From: Atrina japonica
Lineage: Eukaryota; Mollusca; Bivalvia; Pterioida; Pinnidae
Assembly (NCBI GenBank): GCA_030159075.1
Contig: BROG01000071.1
Coordinates: 500,501 to 564,500 of the forward strand
DNA length: 64,000 nt
Reading direction: 5' to 3'
The position numbers and the translations under genes are program-made. The notes under the pieces are model-generated. The model was not told the DNA's origin and did no database searches. It saw only the letters and a program-made list of their open reading frames with translations. Below are positions 52,191 to 63,896 of the stretch, piece after piece. Every line of letters starts with the position of its first letter. Within the stretch, counting starts at the first letter, position 1.

Positions 52191-52544
52191 AAAGCATAGA
52201 TAACTTTGTTTTACAAACCTTCTTATATAAATATTAGATAATTGTTAGGAATCACCAGTATTTGAGAATGAGTGGTAAAGTGAAAGTACTCCTCATTTGT
52301 AAACATTAGTATTCGTAAGTTATATTATATCCCATTGTTGAGTTACATGTAACATCACTCACTAGTCCAGGTATTAAACGTTTAACATGAGAAATGAAAT
52401 TACCTAACTATCCATATAATTAGTCTGATAAATATATAACATTGTGTATTGCGATCCCGACCCAACAATGTGCTGTATAAATGTATAGCTAGGGCATACC
52501 GTTCGTATTTATCACTGAAGCATAAACAGATTTATGGCAAGATG
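52191..52544. other. AT-rich spacer
   Basis: No feature recognised. Confidence 0.4.
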
Positions 52545-52815
52545 TTGGGAAATATATTCACTATTTTTAATATCAAAAAATAATTTTCTAATGCTGAAAA
52601 TAATTTTCTACTATTAAAACCTAAGTCGATTTCTTAATATTAAAAATAATTTTCTCAAATTAAGAAATCAATGACTTAAACTAAGAAACTAGTTTTTTGA
52701 TATAAAAAAATAAGACCCAACGGCTTGCAAGCCAAATTGGAAGTTATTCCTTTCGGAATATAAAAAATGTCAATTTTTAATATTAGGCAATGCACTTCCC
52801 AACAGCTTGCTGTAA
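52545..52815. repeat. AT-rich palindromic element, copy 2
   Basis: Same build as 17132-17360: TTTTAATATxAAAAAATAAT blocks with CAACGGCTTGCAAGCC inside and CCCAACAGCTTGCTG at the end. Confidence 0.55.
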
Positions 52816-53439
52816 AATGTTCTACATCAAATTAATTATTATGCTATATGTGTTATGATTTATAATTTTGTAAATAAATAGATTGGTTTTACTGATACAT
52901 ACTATTTTCTTCTTCTTACATGAATGTGTAATCATACAGTTATAATGCATAGTTCAATATGACTAGTCCGGTCACGCGGGGATACGGCAATACCGACAGA
53001 CTGACTACTTTTCTAAATGAAATTTCATCAATTCAAAACATCTATGACGTTGTTAAAAGAGGAAATAATTTCTTTTTTGTGTACGGCTTGTAATAAATAC
53101 AAAACAACATAAAAGCTTTTATCTGTGCTATTACACGGTATATGATTATTATAGCGGAAGAATTCAGATGATACAGATTGAAACATATGACGTGTAGTTT
53201 TGGCTATATATTGTGGCGTCTAGTTGTAAAGGGTATGGTCAGTTACAAGTCAGAAAATTTATAAGCATACAAGTTACTAAAATGACCCTTACATTTACTT
53301 ATTTTTGCTACATACTTGTTTTATTTCCAACTAAGAAACTAAGAAAGGTCAATAACTATGGCTAAAAAGCGCCTGGTAAACGTCACTAGATATAGCAAAC
53401 AAGAGTCACCAACTAAAGCTATAGAGACAACACTAATTT
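52816..53439. other. AT-rich spacer
   Basis: No coding exon recognised; GACTAGTCCGGTCACGCGGG near 52960 is a locally GC-richer patch. Confidence 0.35.
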
Positions 53440-53985
53440 AAACAGGCGACACTTACTGAAGCGACACTAAAACCAAAGAGACAATACCAGGGAGACGTCA
53501 CTAACTGTAGCTGGAGAAATGACACATAGCTAGAGAGACGACACTTACTTTAGCTAAAAGGACGACACATACTTATAGCTAAAGAGACGACACGAACTAT
53601 CATTTAGGAGACTACACTAACTATAGCTAAGGAGAGATCTTAACTATAGCTTAAGAGACGTCACTAACTGTAGCTAGAGAAACGACATTAGCTAAAGCTA
53701 TAGAGAGGACATTAATTATAGCTTAAGAGATGACACTTACTATAGCTAATGAAACGACACTTACTACAGCTAATGAGACGACTATACATAAAGAGACGAC
53801 ACAAACTATAGCTAAGAAGACGACACTAAATATTGCTAAAGAAACGACACTAACCTTAGCTAAACAGACGTTATTACATATAGCTATAGAAAAGTCAATA
53901 ACCTTAGCTAAAGAGACGTGAGTAACTATAGCTAGAGAGACGACACTAACTATATCTATAGAAAAGTCAATAACCTTAGCTTAAT
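53440..53985 (+). repeat. 24-bp minisatellite (CTATAGCTAAAGAGACGACA)
   Basis: About 22 degenerate units of the form ACTATAGCTAAAGAGACGAC, giving a threonine-rich open frame at 53730-53921 (TIAKETTL repeats). Units vary in length, so the frame is not kept along the array; not a gene. Confidence 0.85.
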
Positions 53986-53994
53986 ATATATGAA

Positions 53995-54236
53995 CATATG
54001 AATATGAGGTAAAATACTCTGTGACAAATTATTAACACAGGGATACCGAAATCTCCGTTTGATGTCAACGTTCCGCAAATTGTACGATCGGTATAATAGC
54101 CTTTCTTGCGACTACTCTGTTTCACTAAGTGAAATGATGAGCTACCTTTATGATGGCGGTTGTTGAGACCTCTGCACCAATTGTGACGAGGATTCCTCAC
54201 GTATTTCATTTTGATATGACTGTGGACTCACGTGGA
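53995..54236 (+). pseudogene. Penelope-like retroelement copy 5, 3' fragment
   Basis: Matches only the last part of the element (GACAAATTATTAACACAGGG, CTGTTTCACTAAGTGAAATG, GACTGTGGACTCACG), then joins a SINE tail at 54237. Confidence 0.7.
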
Positions 54237-54290
54237 TTTGGGGAGGTCTCCATATGAGTGAAAGATTCTTAAACAACAATACAACAACAG
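54237..54290 (+). mobile_element. SINE tail fragment
   Basis: GGAGGTCTCCATATGAGTGA followed by AAGATTCTTAAACAACAATA; same family as 61840, head missing. Confidence 0.65.
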
Positions 54291-54379
54291 TCACAATCAT
54301 TTTTAAAAAGTGTTTGGTATAATCGGGAACCTGGAATTGAATCCAGAACCTTGCAAGTGGAACGCTCTACAAATCAATA

Positions 54380-54560
54380 ACATATAGCAGGGGCTGATCC
54401 AGGATTATTTGAAGGGGTTGAGAATTTTTATCATTAAGAAATATGAGCACCTTCTGAGGCGAGGGGTCTGGGGCCGTGGCGCAAAAGCGCCCCCTCCCCC
54501 CAGCGGATCCAGGACAGAGGCCTGGTTGGGGCCCAAGGGACGAACCCCCCGGCATAAAGA
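54380..54560. repeat. GC-rich dispersed-repeat fragment
   Basis: AGGGGCTGATCCAGGATTAT, GGCGCAAAAGCGCCCCCTCC and CGGATCCAGGACAGAGGCCT. Markedly GC-richer than its surroundings, with opposed GATCCAGGA motifs. Probably a transposon end; the family is unknown to me. Confidence 0.45.
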
Positions 54561-54898
54561 ATGATTTTTAATTTATGAGGACGAAATTACACTCTATCTG
54601 TTGAAACATAGACGGACATGACATAGCCAATAAAAGCAGAATTCAACTTGTCTATTTATTCTTTTATATGTACAGAAGTCGGGCAGAAGTATTCGAAAAA
54701 AACACACTGTCATAAGTTTCCCTAAATATCGTGCGGTGCATAAAAATCTTAATAAATCCAGCACGGCAGTTTGGTTTTCATATCGCTATATACCTTCAAA
54801 ATGCTGACGTCACGATGAATGCTGTCATCGTAAAATTTGGCCGATCCAGTGTTGTACCGTCGTCTGCTGTCATAATCGCTGGATTTCGCTGAAACAAC

Positions 54899-55490
54899 AT
54901 GGGTCGTCGCGGTAAAGAGGTGATTTCGGACTTGAGAAATGCGACCGTAGTATTGATTAAAGGAGGACTTAAACAGATAATTGTTGCAGATAGGTTGCTG
55001 ATACTCAAATCTACTATTTCTGATATATATGTAAGTGGTTCGAGAAGTACATATGAGAAAACGTGTGTCATTTTGTTTTGAAAAAAGAAATCTAACGGTG
55101 GATAATTATTGGAAAGAAGTTTTTTTTCTGATGAAAGTCATATCTAGAGATTTGGAATGACAACAGAATTTTCATATGAAGGCACAAAGACGACTCATAC
55201 GGGCCGGACTGTATCTGCCCGCGGTCACATCGCAAGCAATCATTGATGATTTGGGGGTGTATTATACATCAAGGAGTTGGAACTGTCATTGATACACAAA
55301 GGTATACTGAAGTTTTGGAAGAACATTTGTGGCCTTTCAAGCGAGACACTTTCCAAACTGTAACTTCATTTTTCAACAGGAAAATGCTCAGGTTCACGAG
55401 GCTCGTGTAGTGTGTGAATACTTTGCAAACAATAACATTCTTGTTCTAGAATGGACCCCACAAAGTCCAGATTTAAACATGATACAAGTA
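54899..55490 (+). pseudogene. Broken Tc1/mariner transposase, copy 1
   Basis: An N-terminal helix-turn-helix segment (MGRRGKEVISDLRNATVVL.., ADRLLILKSTISDI) at 54899-55020 is followed, after a deletion and stops, by the catalytic C-terminal part (FQQENAQVHEARVVCEYF, then LEWTPQSPDLNMIQ) at about 55360-55485. In the middle the second catalytic Asp region reads QEN, not QDN. No terminal inverted repeat was identified. Confidence 0.75.
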
Positions 55491-56959
55491 CTCTATACTT
55501 GTCTTTAAACAGGTGCCCTTTCCCTCATCATAATTTTGGTAATGTAACTTAATTTGTAAGATGGATACGTGTCATCACAAACTACAGTATATTCTACCTG
55601 GCTTTTAGAATATTTTTTTTCTGATATAAATTGTTAAAACGACTTTACTTAAAATTCTTGAATTCCTTGTCGGACATTCTAATAACAAATCTAGTCGTGG
55701 TTGATGAAATATAAAAGGACATTACACTCTGTATTACTGTTACGTAACACCGCATGCGACGATTCAGAAACATAAATGATTAGTGTATATATTACCATAT
55801 AAATAGATTAAAAATCCGGGTTGATCCTTTCAGATTTTTAAGTGAGTACTTTTCAGTGATAAAATGTATATGTTACCGTGAATATTTTTATCCAATTTAC
55901 TGAGTTTCAAAAATGGGTTCGACTACGGAAAAGCTTTTCAACAAATTTATTTAACAGAAGATACATATACACATGTGAACTATACAGTAGGAGCCCAAAC
56001 TTTAAAGCAGCATTAAGGTAAGGGGTGATTTATTTCTTTAGGTGATAATATATCGTTATATAAAGATACAAAGTTCTCGTTAATTACACTTGCACATATT
56101 GGCTTGTTTATAAGTATAATGAATGTTAAAATGATAAATAATATTAGTGGGCATGGACCCAAAAAGTAAATTGTATTGTGGCCAATATTCATTACGACCT
56201 CACATCGGAAAGTTTGTAGACATGCGTTATAGTTTATTTTCATCGTAATGGGATAAAATTTATTTCAAGTGAACACAATCTACCCGAATTTAGTAATTTT
56301 ATTTATCGCTTCGAAGAAACACAAAATAAAACGATAAACAATTCGTACCAAGTCAAATTTCGGATCTTCGGAAATATGGAAATCGGCACTTTGTGTGGTT
56401 GAATCGGCACATGGAAAAAATCGTTTGCGCATGTGTTGATATTAATTCGGAACTTGAAAATGTTCATAATGGCACCCATAAAAATTCATCTCAATGGGTT
56501 CTAAAAAGTAATTTTAGGAGCAAATTAAAGTTAAAAATTTGCATTATTGAATTAACTTACATTCCATATATTTTTTAAGTTTAAGCTATCATTGCTAATT
56601 GTTATTAGAATTGTGGTTTTATGAGGCCCCATCCTCTTTCATTCTACCTGGCAATTCAAAGAAAAAACTATAAGAATACACACACGCGCGCGCACGCACG
56701 CACGCGCACACACACTTTAGATTTACTAAAGATCTAAATTCGAATTATTCATATACATGTACTACACAATGCAAAATTTATATAAATGTTATCATAATGC
56801 CGATTATAAAATTACTTGAAAGCAATTGCCGAAATCACTTGCACTTTCCGAAACTTCTTGATGCTAAAACACCATAATAGGCAATATAATATAGAACTAT
56901 GGATTCTGTTTTATAGTACCGTTGTAACTAGGTGTCAATATGCATACGCTCAATGAGGT
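55491..56959. other. Gene-free stretch
   Basis: A (CA)(CG)-type tract lies near 56677-56715. ACTTTAAAGCAGCATTA at 55997 is inverted at about 58363 (TAATGCTGCTTTAAAT), a possible pair of element ends. No exon seen. Confidence 0.35.
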
Positions 56960-57239
56960 GCCGAGAGAGCCATCGTGGCTCCACGATAGAGTGCTCGGTT
57001 TGCAACCGGAGGGTCACGGGTTTGGAATCTCCGCTGAAGCGACTGGCTTTTTCTATGATTTGGGTTAGGCATTAAAAACCGAGGTCCCGTTTCACAGTTG
57101 GTATCGGCACGTTAAATAACCCTCAATGGCCGTAAGTGCTGAGTATAGGCCAAATTTTGAAGCCCTTCACCAGCATTTGGTGATATCTCAATATGAGTGA
57201 AAGATTCTCAAGTGGGACGTTAAACAACAATACAACAAC
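56960..57239 (+). mobile_element. tRNA-derived SINE, plus strand, diverged
   Basis: A tRNA-like head (GATAGAGTGCTCGGTTTGCA.., GGGTCACGGGTTTGGAATCT) differs from the other copies. The body and tail (GGTCCCGTTTCACAG, TATCGGCACGTTAAATAACC, AGTGGGACGTTAAACAACAA) are shared. Confidence 0.8.
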
Positions 57240-58689
57240 TAAAACTGAGGTGTCGAAGTCACTACCGTTTGTGCAGCTCGCTTCGAAAATAGTAATACCT
57301 AACTTAAATTTTAAACTTTGAATCATTGGATGAATAAAAGTCTTATATCTTACTGGAGTTGTTGAAAAACCTCTACATAATATAAATTTCATGGAGATGG
57401 GCGTTTTCAATGTTAAAAATGTCTCCTGCCGGACCGGGATTTGTCCTGTGATTACTATGACGTCATTAGTCAGTGGTTCCAAATATTCCCAGGTCTATAA
57501 AATGTACACGTGAAGTACTCTCGGACAAATAAAATGAAAATTACCGATGTAGTAGTTATATATAAACATATTCATTCACAATATTTAAGTATTATTGAAT
57601 TGAAGTATTATTAGTGGCACCAAAGTTATAATTTTTCTAAAAACAACAAGGCGTAAACAGATGCTCAATACGACCATTTATGTCAATAAGACTTCATCAA
57701 TTCGACAGATGAGCTCGAAATAAATGATAAATTTATCTTTGAGAAAGAAAATAGTGGTATCATAAAAGGCAAAATAATAAACCTAAATGTATTTTTAAGA
57801 GTATCCACTCTTTAAAAAATGACAATCTCAGCTTTTTAGAAATTTAGAATTTGAATAGAACAATCCCAGCGAAATATTACTTTAGTATAAAATAACTCAA
57901 TATGATGCAAGGACATAACTGCTGCATACACATCCTCCACATTTTTATCATGGAATGCCACCAATAGTATGACGTCAATGTTTTAAACACGAATGATAGT
58001 ATCTTGACATACGAAATCGTATATGTGATATCAAAATATGGTAGTATAAAGGTATTCTTCTATTGATTGATGGGTAAGGTTTGTCATTCAGTCGGTCTAG
58101 GTCTTTGTCTTGGTACGATTCGTCTTGGGTGCGAGTTTTCTTGTTACTTCAATCAACCAGCAAATCTCGTGCAAATCCACGAAGGTGATCGGAAGGTAAT
58201 CAGAGGCCATGATCAGTTTCCGTGTAAACACAAAAAATATTGAGGATTTTTTTGACTCCTGCACTCATTTTTCGACGGTAAATTGTATTGCCATGTGATT
58301 GTTTATGGTATACAATCGTTGCATGATTATTACACACACTCCGAAAAAATATTACTAACTTAGCTAATGCTGCTTTAAATTAACTAATGTATATTATAAA
58401 GTGGTAATTATATGAAATAGAAACAAAGAGAACAGGTGAAATGAAGTAAAATGAAGTAAGTCAAATGTTCAGATTAATTGTGGTCAAGCATGTAGCAATT
58501 GTCACATATCGTTATCTCAACCATCTTCAGCAGACCCCTTCGGACTTTAATTACGATTAAATGTGTTACTTCAATTAAAAGCTTCTAAATACTGATAGTG
58601 AAACCTAGATGCCAGCAATGAAGAGACATTACAACCATACACACAACAAAAACAATAATATAAAGGAGGTAGGTTTGACTGATCAGTGG
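57240..58689. other. Gene-free stretch with repeat traces
   Basis: 57610-57760 resembles the 25190-25300 and 33120-33240 repeat block (ACCAAAGTTAT, GTCAATAAGACTTCATCA). An open frame on minus at 57123-57482 overlaps the SINE and lacks family features. Confidence 0.4.
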
Positions 58690-58845
58690 AAAGATTATTA
58701 TAACAAGGGATATTCACTGCTCCATGGCATCTGATCCCACCTCTGGATTTCCAGAGGTCCGTGATTGTCCAGTATTCACCATATTTGTATACGAATCCTG
58801 GGCACCCCAAAGATTCATAATTTGGTACATGTGATTTTTTAAATA
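58690..58845 (+). mobile_element. Isolated 3' UTR of the Penelope-like element
   Basis: CTCCATGGCATCTGATCCCA and CCAGAGGTCCGTGATTGTCC match the 3' end of copies 2 and 3, without any reverse transcriptase. Confidence 0.65.
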
Positions 58846-59177
58846 CTCATATAATTAGTGTGATATATTATAATTGTTCTCTTGAACTCTGCGATTAAGT
58901 TAAATATTCTAGTCTATCAACACTGCATTATTTTAATGTCCTTTAATGTGTCGCAGTTGATTATGATGTTTCCGGATGGGTGTGAGAGAATTACTCTTGT
59001 TTCTGCACTTGACCATAGCAGACGCTTTGAGACTTTGTACATATGTAAATACATTATATTAAACAAAAGATAGTCAACATCGTTTCATGGTTATGATATA
59101 AGAACTCACAACATGACTTGGTGTCATGACAATTAGTAGGTTAACTGTTTGTTTAGTGGTTCTTTTACATCACATAT
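58846..59177. other. Spacer before the Tc1-like fossil
   Basis: AT-rich, no feature. Confidence 0.35.
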
Positions 59178-59865
59178 ATGGATATGCGAGAGGCTAACAT
59201 CTGTCCTCGACGTCCTGCTATCCGTCTTGTTTTGCTCTGGCGTCACCGTGTTGCAAGGTTAGCGTGGTGTAGGAGGCATTGGCGTTTCAATAACACAGAT
59301 TGGGCGGAAATTCTGTTTACGGACGAGTCGAAATTTCATCTCGACAGCAGTGATGGTCGTGTTCGGGCGTCGGAGAACGTTACATTGACGCCTGCGTTAT
59401 TCAGAACTATCAATTCGGCGGAAGGAGTGTTATGGTTGGGGTGGAATTACAACACATGGAAGGACCCCTTTGGTGAAAGTGGAGGGCGATTTAACTGGCG
59501 TACGCTACCTTGTCGAGATTGTACGTCATTCTATTCATTCAAAACAACCAGCGTAACGTCATTTTGTAGCACGACAACGCACGACCGCACACAGCACGCG
59601 TTGTTAGTGACTATCTACAGCAGCAAAACGTGAATGTGCTACCCTGTCACTGAATTTATCGCATATATAATAGGTTTGGGATGAAATAGAACGACGTCTA
59701 CATCAAGAGTCATTCCCCTTACTATGGTGGACGTTTTGTGTCGTTCTTTATTGCACATATGGCGGAACATTTTCCAGGCATTTTTGCATAACCTGATTCA
59801 TTCAGTACGTCGCAGGTGTGAAGAAAGCATCGGTACGAATAGCGGTCACACACGCTATTAAAGCA
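59178..59865 (+). pseudogene. Broken Tc1/mariner transposase, copy 2
   Basis: LFTDESKFHLDSSDGRVR (first catalytic Asp) is in frame at about 59305-59365. After frameshifts, HDNARPHTARVVSDYL (second Asp) is at about 59571-59620. VWDEIERRL, in the region of the third acidic residue, is at about 59675-59700. At least two frame changes separate them. GC content is higher than in the surroundings. It is a different lineage from the copy at 54899. Confidence 0.8.
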
Positions 59866-60404
59866 AGTCAAGGGAAAAAAGTTTCCCATCACTAATAATG
59901 TAAGATTTTCGAATTTCAAGGAAAATTACGTAGTTGAAATACCAATACATTGACCAGCCATAATACCGTAAATATAAAGTTTTCAAACCACAGTGGTACC
60001 TAACAATATTAAATGTTCCTGCTACTCAAATGCAATACCCCTTATGTATCATTTAGCCATAATAATAGTAATTGATAAACAAATATTTTAACATAGAACG
60101 GCATGGATTTTTTTCACAGGACAATACGCGTAAGAATAGGCCTACTAACTTGTCACACTACAGACTGGTCAGTAAGGGGTCATCTCAAACTTGCAAATCA
60201 ACATGAGTTTTAAGAACACTACTAACAATATGAAATTATTTCATTAACATAGTTTTGTGCCTAAACATTAAAAATTATTCAGACCTATAATTGTGATTTT
60301 TTTTCAGTTCATAAAAAAAAAATAATTTAATTATGATACAATCCTATGCCAGTCTAGTGTCATATTTGAAATTATTCTCAACCCTCGGACTTTAGGGCCT
60401 TCGA
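59866..60404. other. AT-rich spacer
   Basis: No feature, except CGGACTTTAGGGCCTTCGAA near 60385, part of a TTCGGA-rich repeat that brackets the next element. Confidence 0.4.
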
Positions 60405-61428
60405 ACTATCAAGCTTTCGGAATGTCGGATTTTCGGATTATTTCACTTAGTGAAACAGAGTAGTCGCAAACAAGACTATTATACCGACCGTAAAACTTGC
60501 GGAACGTTGACATTAAACGCGGTTTTCGATATCCCTGTGTCAATAATTTGTCATTGAGTAGTTTACCTCTGTATATGAAATCTTCATATGTTGTGCACGC
60601 CCTGGCATATCGGATCATTTGTGAAATATAAACTCCATATGCGGGTGACTGAGGGATATTACTACTTAAATGTGGAAAATTTACGATGGGAAAGCTGAAA
60701 TCGTCGCGTTTATCGTATAGCTTTGTTGCTAATTTCCCGTCTGTGTTTTATATTAAGTAAAATGTCTAAGTATGAAGCGTGTGTGCTTGATTCTGTTGTA
60801 TCTTTAATTTCTAGTTCGCTGGGATATATCGCATTGACATATGTATGAAAATTGTCATAATTAATTGACAAAACATCGTCGATATATCTAAATGTCAAAT
60901 TAAAGGACACCGCTAACTTTTTCTTCTTTTGATTCAGCAGTTTCTGAATGAAGTCTGCTTCGTATGAATAAAGGAACTGGTCGGCCAATAAAGGAGCACA
61001 ATTGGTTCCCATAGGAATGCCGACAGTTTGTTGAAAGACCACGTCTCCGAACATTACAAATACATTGTCTATTAGAAATTCCAGCATGTTTTTAATATCA
61101 ACTTCAGTATATTTATGTGTAGAATCAGAGTGGTGTTTAAGTGTATAAGTATCCTGATAGCCAATCACTAGATATTTAAATTTTCAGTTTCCACCTTTAG
61201 TGAAAAAGCAGTTGTCTATGATGCTGAAAAGTCTTTCTTTTAATTTTTTATGTGGAATAGTAGTGTAAAGAGTAGAGAAGTCATAAGTTTTGATACTGTG
61301 AATTCGAGAAAACTTGTGTGCCTTCAAATTTTCTAAAAGCTGTTTAGAATTTTTAAGTATCCACATCTGATTTACACCGCTTCTCGAATAAGCAACTGTA
61401 CAGTATTGTTGAATATATTAGAATGCAG
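60405..61428 (-). pseudogene. Penelope-like retroelement copy 4, best-preserved reverse transcriptase, truncated
   Basis: In minus-strand order: KNSKQLLENLKAHKFSRIH..YDFSTLYTTIPHKK (61366-61184); then LEFLIDNVFVMFGDVVFQQT, VGIPMGTNCAPLLADQF and RYIDDVLSIN (61168-60710); then YARACTTYEDFIYRGKLL..FRKFYGRYNSLV (60618-60409). YIDD and the GIPMGT motif are intact. The N-terminal third and the 3' UTR are missing, and two or three frame breaks remain, so it is dead. PKLHK and LYTTIP-type motifs point to a Penelope-like element. No GIY-YIG domain is seen. Confidence 0.8.
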
Positions 61429-61479
61429 AAATATCGGACCTTCGAGCTATCGGTGCTTCGAAATACTGGGCGGACACCC

Positions 61480-61826
61480 TTATGCATAAATCAAAAAGAA
61501 TTATCAACTCTGTATTTACCCACACAAACTTTTACAAAAATTTGTATTGCCGTAAATGGGTAAAAGTTTTGTTAGCAAACCAAAACTTTCCATACTCACA
61601 TGTATTGTAAAATTGAAAACATTGCTGTACAATTCAAATTTGATGTTTAAGTGAAATTTAAGACATTTATCAAAACCTGACATTCAATGGAGAGCAAACG
61701 GACTATACACCCCTATTTTCTCTTGTTTCAGTTTTAATAGACCCCGGATTTGCAGCTGTATGTTGGTCGCGCCTAACAAGCAGGGTGCACACATGCAATT
61801 ATTCAAACATGGGGCGTAGCCCGTTC
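61480..61826. other. AT-rich spacer
   Basis: No feature recognised. Confidence 0.35.
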
Positions 61827-61839
61827 ATGTATATATTAC

Positions 61840-62126
61840 GAGCCGGCCTGGCTCTGTCGGTAGCGCGTTCGACTCTGGATCGTGAGGTCGTGAGTTCGAG
61901 TCCCGATGGCGACAGGTTTGGTTTCCTGTCTTTCGGATGAGACAGTAAAGACTGGAGGTCCCGTGTCACAGTAGGTGTCGGCACGTTAAAGAACCCTCAC
62001 TGTTTAATGGCCGTAAGTGCCGAGCATAGGCCAAAATTTGAAGCCCTTCACCGGCATTTGGTGACGTCTCCATATGAGTGAAATATTCTTGAGTGGGACG
62101 TTAAACAACAATAAACAAACAAACAA
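61840..62126 (+). mobile_element. Intact tRNA-derived SINE with perfect 13-bp target duplication
   Basis: The head GGCCTGGCTCTGTCGGTAGC has a box A-like run and GAGTTCGAGTCCC a perfect box B. The body is shared with the other copies. The tail is ACGTTAAACAACAATAAACA ending in a CAAA repeat. ATGTATATATTAC flanks it at 61827-61839 and 62127-62139, so it is a clean, probably recent insertion. Box A and B match pol III internal promoters. Confidence 0.93.
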
Positions 62127-62139
62127 ATGTATATATTAC

Positions 62140-62587
62140 ATCGTATCGTAGTTAGATTTCTTGCGAGGGAGTAAAAGCCTTAGGAAATTGTTAGAATAAT
62201 CGAATTTCACATGGGTGTGTTGCGCCGATGATGAAATTTCACCAGAGTGTGAAAAATCTTTCAGAGTCTCATGTACAGATTTCCCTTCTCCATACATCAC
62301 ACCCAATTATTAAAAAAAAATGACGTAATATCACATAGCATATCTACACCCTATGTTGTGGACAGATATATTCTAGTTAAGCTATGGCAGATACGACTGT
62401 CCGAGGTAGGAGGAAGTATGCCCACATGTTTGCCACAAATGCAGACTCGGTTTTCTAATGTTCGACTAAGAATTCGTTGAAAGCTAAATGCAGGTCTGTT
62501 CAACTGAAAATGTGATACATTGTACAAAAAACTTTGTAGACATTACTAATTTCAAATTGGTTTATTTTTAATTTTAACTGGATACAT
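62140..62587. other. Spacer
   Basis: No coding exon recognised. Confidence 0.35.
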
Positions 62588-63325
62588 GTATGTTATATAG
62601 GTTATTGGTAATTTTATTTCCTGCATTCTCAACAATCGGTAAAATAATCCTCACTTTACCTCATGTGAGGTGTTTCAACAATGATGTCCATTGATCATCG
62701 GACATATTTCAAGTACATCAGCTAGAAGCACATATTCTAAAATTGCTTACCTGATCAATTTGATTTTTCATTGGAATAAATGACATTTTTCAACTTGAGA
62801 CTGATTTGTCGGGTTGTCGGGGAAAATGTTATCACACCTGCAGGGTGAGATAAACGCATTCCGGAAGTGACTGTACTACTATTTAAATTATTTTTGTCGT
62901 CTGCATATGGTTGCTAAACTGCAAGCGATAATCCATCTCTCAATCGCTAAAGTTGTATGTTATATAGGTTATTGGTAATTTTATTTCCTGCATTCTCAAC
63001 AATCGGTAAAATAATCCTCACTTTACCTCATGTGAGGTGTTTCAACAATGATGTCCATTGATCATCGGACATATTTCAAGTACATCAGCTAGAAGCACAT
63101 ATTCTAAAATTGCTTACCTGATCAATTTGATTTTTCATTGGAATAAATGACATTTTCTCTCACTTGAGACTGATTTGTCGGGTTGTCGGGGAAAATGTTA
63201 TCACAACCTGCAGGGTGAGATAAACGCATTCCGGAAGTGACTGTACTACTATTTAAATTATTTTTGTCGTCTGCATATGGTTGCTAAACTGCAAGCGATA
63301 ATCGATCTCTCAATTGCTAAAGTTG
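62588..63325 (+). repeat. Tandem duplication, two 367-bp units
   Basis: TGTTATATAGGTTATTGGTA begins at 62591 and again at 62958; the units differ by only a handful of bases (for example CAACTTG versus CTCACTTG). The unit contains CTCACTTTACCTCATGTGAG, a partial palindrome. No reading frame is kept. Confidence 0.95.
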
Positions 63326-63379
63326 GGGAGGCGCGGTGTTTTAACTGTATGGTCTCATCTCTCGAATTGATTTGATTTA

Positions 63380-63575
63380 GATTTTTGTTTTACGCCATAC
63401 ACAACAATTTTCCAGTTATTTGTTTAAGGCCAGTTTGTAATGGTGGAGGAGATTACAATGTACCCAGGAAGAGACAATCGGCCTTCCAGCGTGCCTCGAA
63501 CCTGCGCTAACCTGAAGTTAGAAACTTCATGGTTCAAAGCGCGATGCACTAACCACTCAGACACAGAGACACTTA
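63380..63575 (-). mobile_element. tRNA-derived SINE, second family, minus strand
   Basis: Read on minus: GTGTCTGAGTGGTTAGTGCA (box A) and CAGGTTCGAGGCACG (box B), followed by a body with TACATTGTAATCTCCTCCAC. It has a Ser/Leu-tRNA-like head, unlike the other SINEs here. Confidence 0.65.
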
Positions 63576-63896
63576 TCATATTTCGACGATGGAAACATAT
63601 CGGAATATGACCATATCCTGCTAACTACATTCATAAATACTTTTACTGTATACCCGGGCAGATTTGTCTCTGATTCGCCATTGTACGACAGAAAGCCTGG
63701 TCTTAAATTTACGCTAATTCACAATAACCACATCGATGGCGTGTATGGTTGCACTTCAATTACCTAGCTTGCAATTTGACTTTTATTTTTTTAATTCGCC
63801 CAAATTTAACGTGACCGAAAAAAAATCCATATTAGATTTATGTAATAAATACTGCTTTTTTTCTTTTATTTCAGTACTTTTGTTCCCAAATGAATC

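Noticed and set aside
53730..53921. Threonine-rich repeat protein (antifreeze-like look)
   Set aside because: Minisatellite whose unit lengths vary; the frame is not maintained along the array and there are no splice signals.
57123..57482. Minus-strand ORF of 119 residues
   Set aside because: Its end overlaps a SINE and nothing in it resembles a known family.
61840..61915. Functional tRNA gene
   Set aside because: Box A and B are present but the region is the head of a SINE with body, tail and TSD; no cloverleaf acceptor stem closes.
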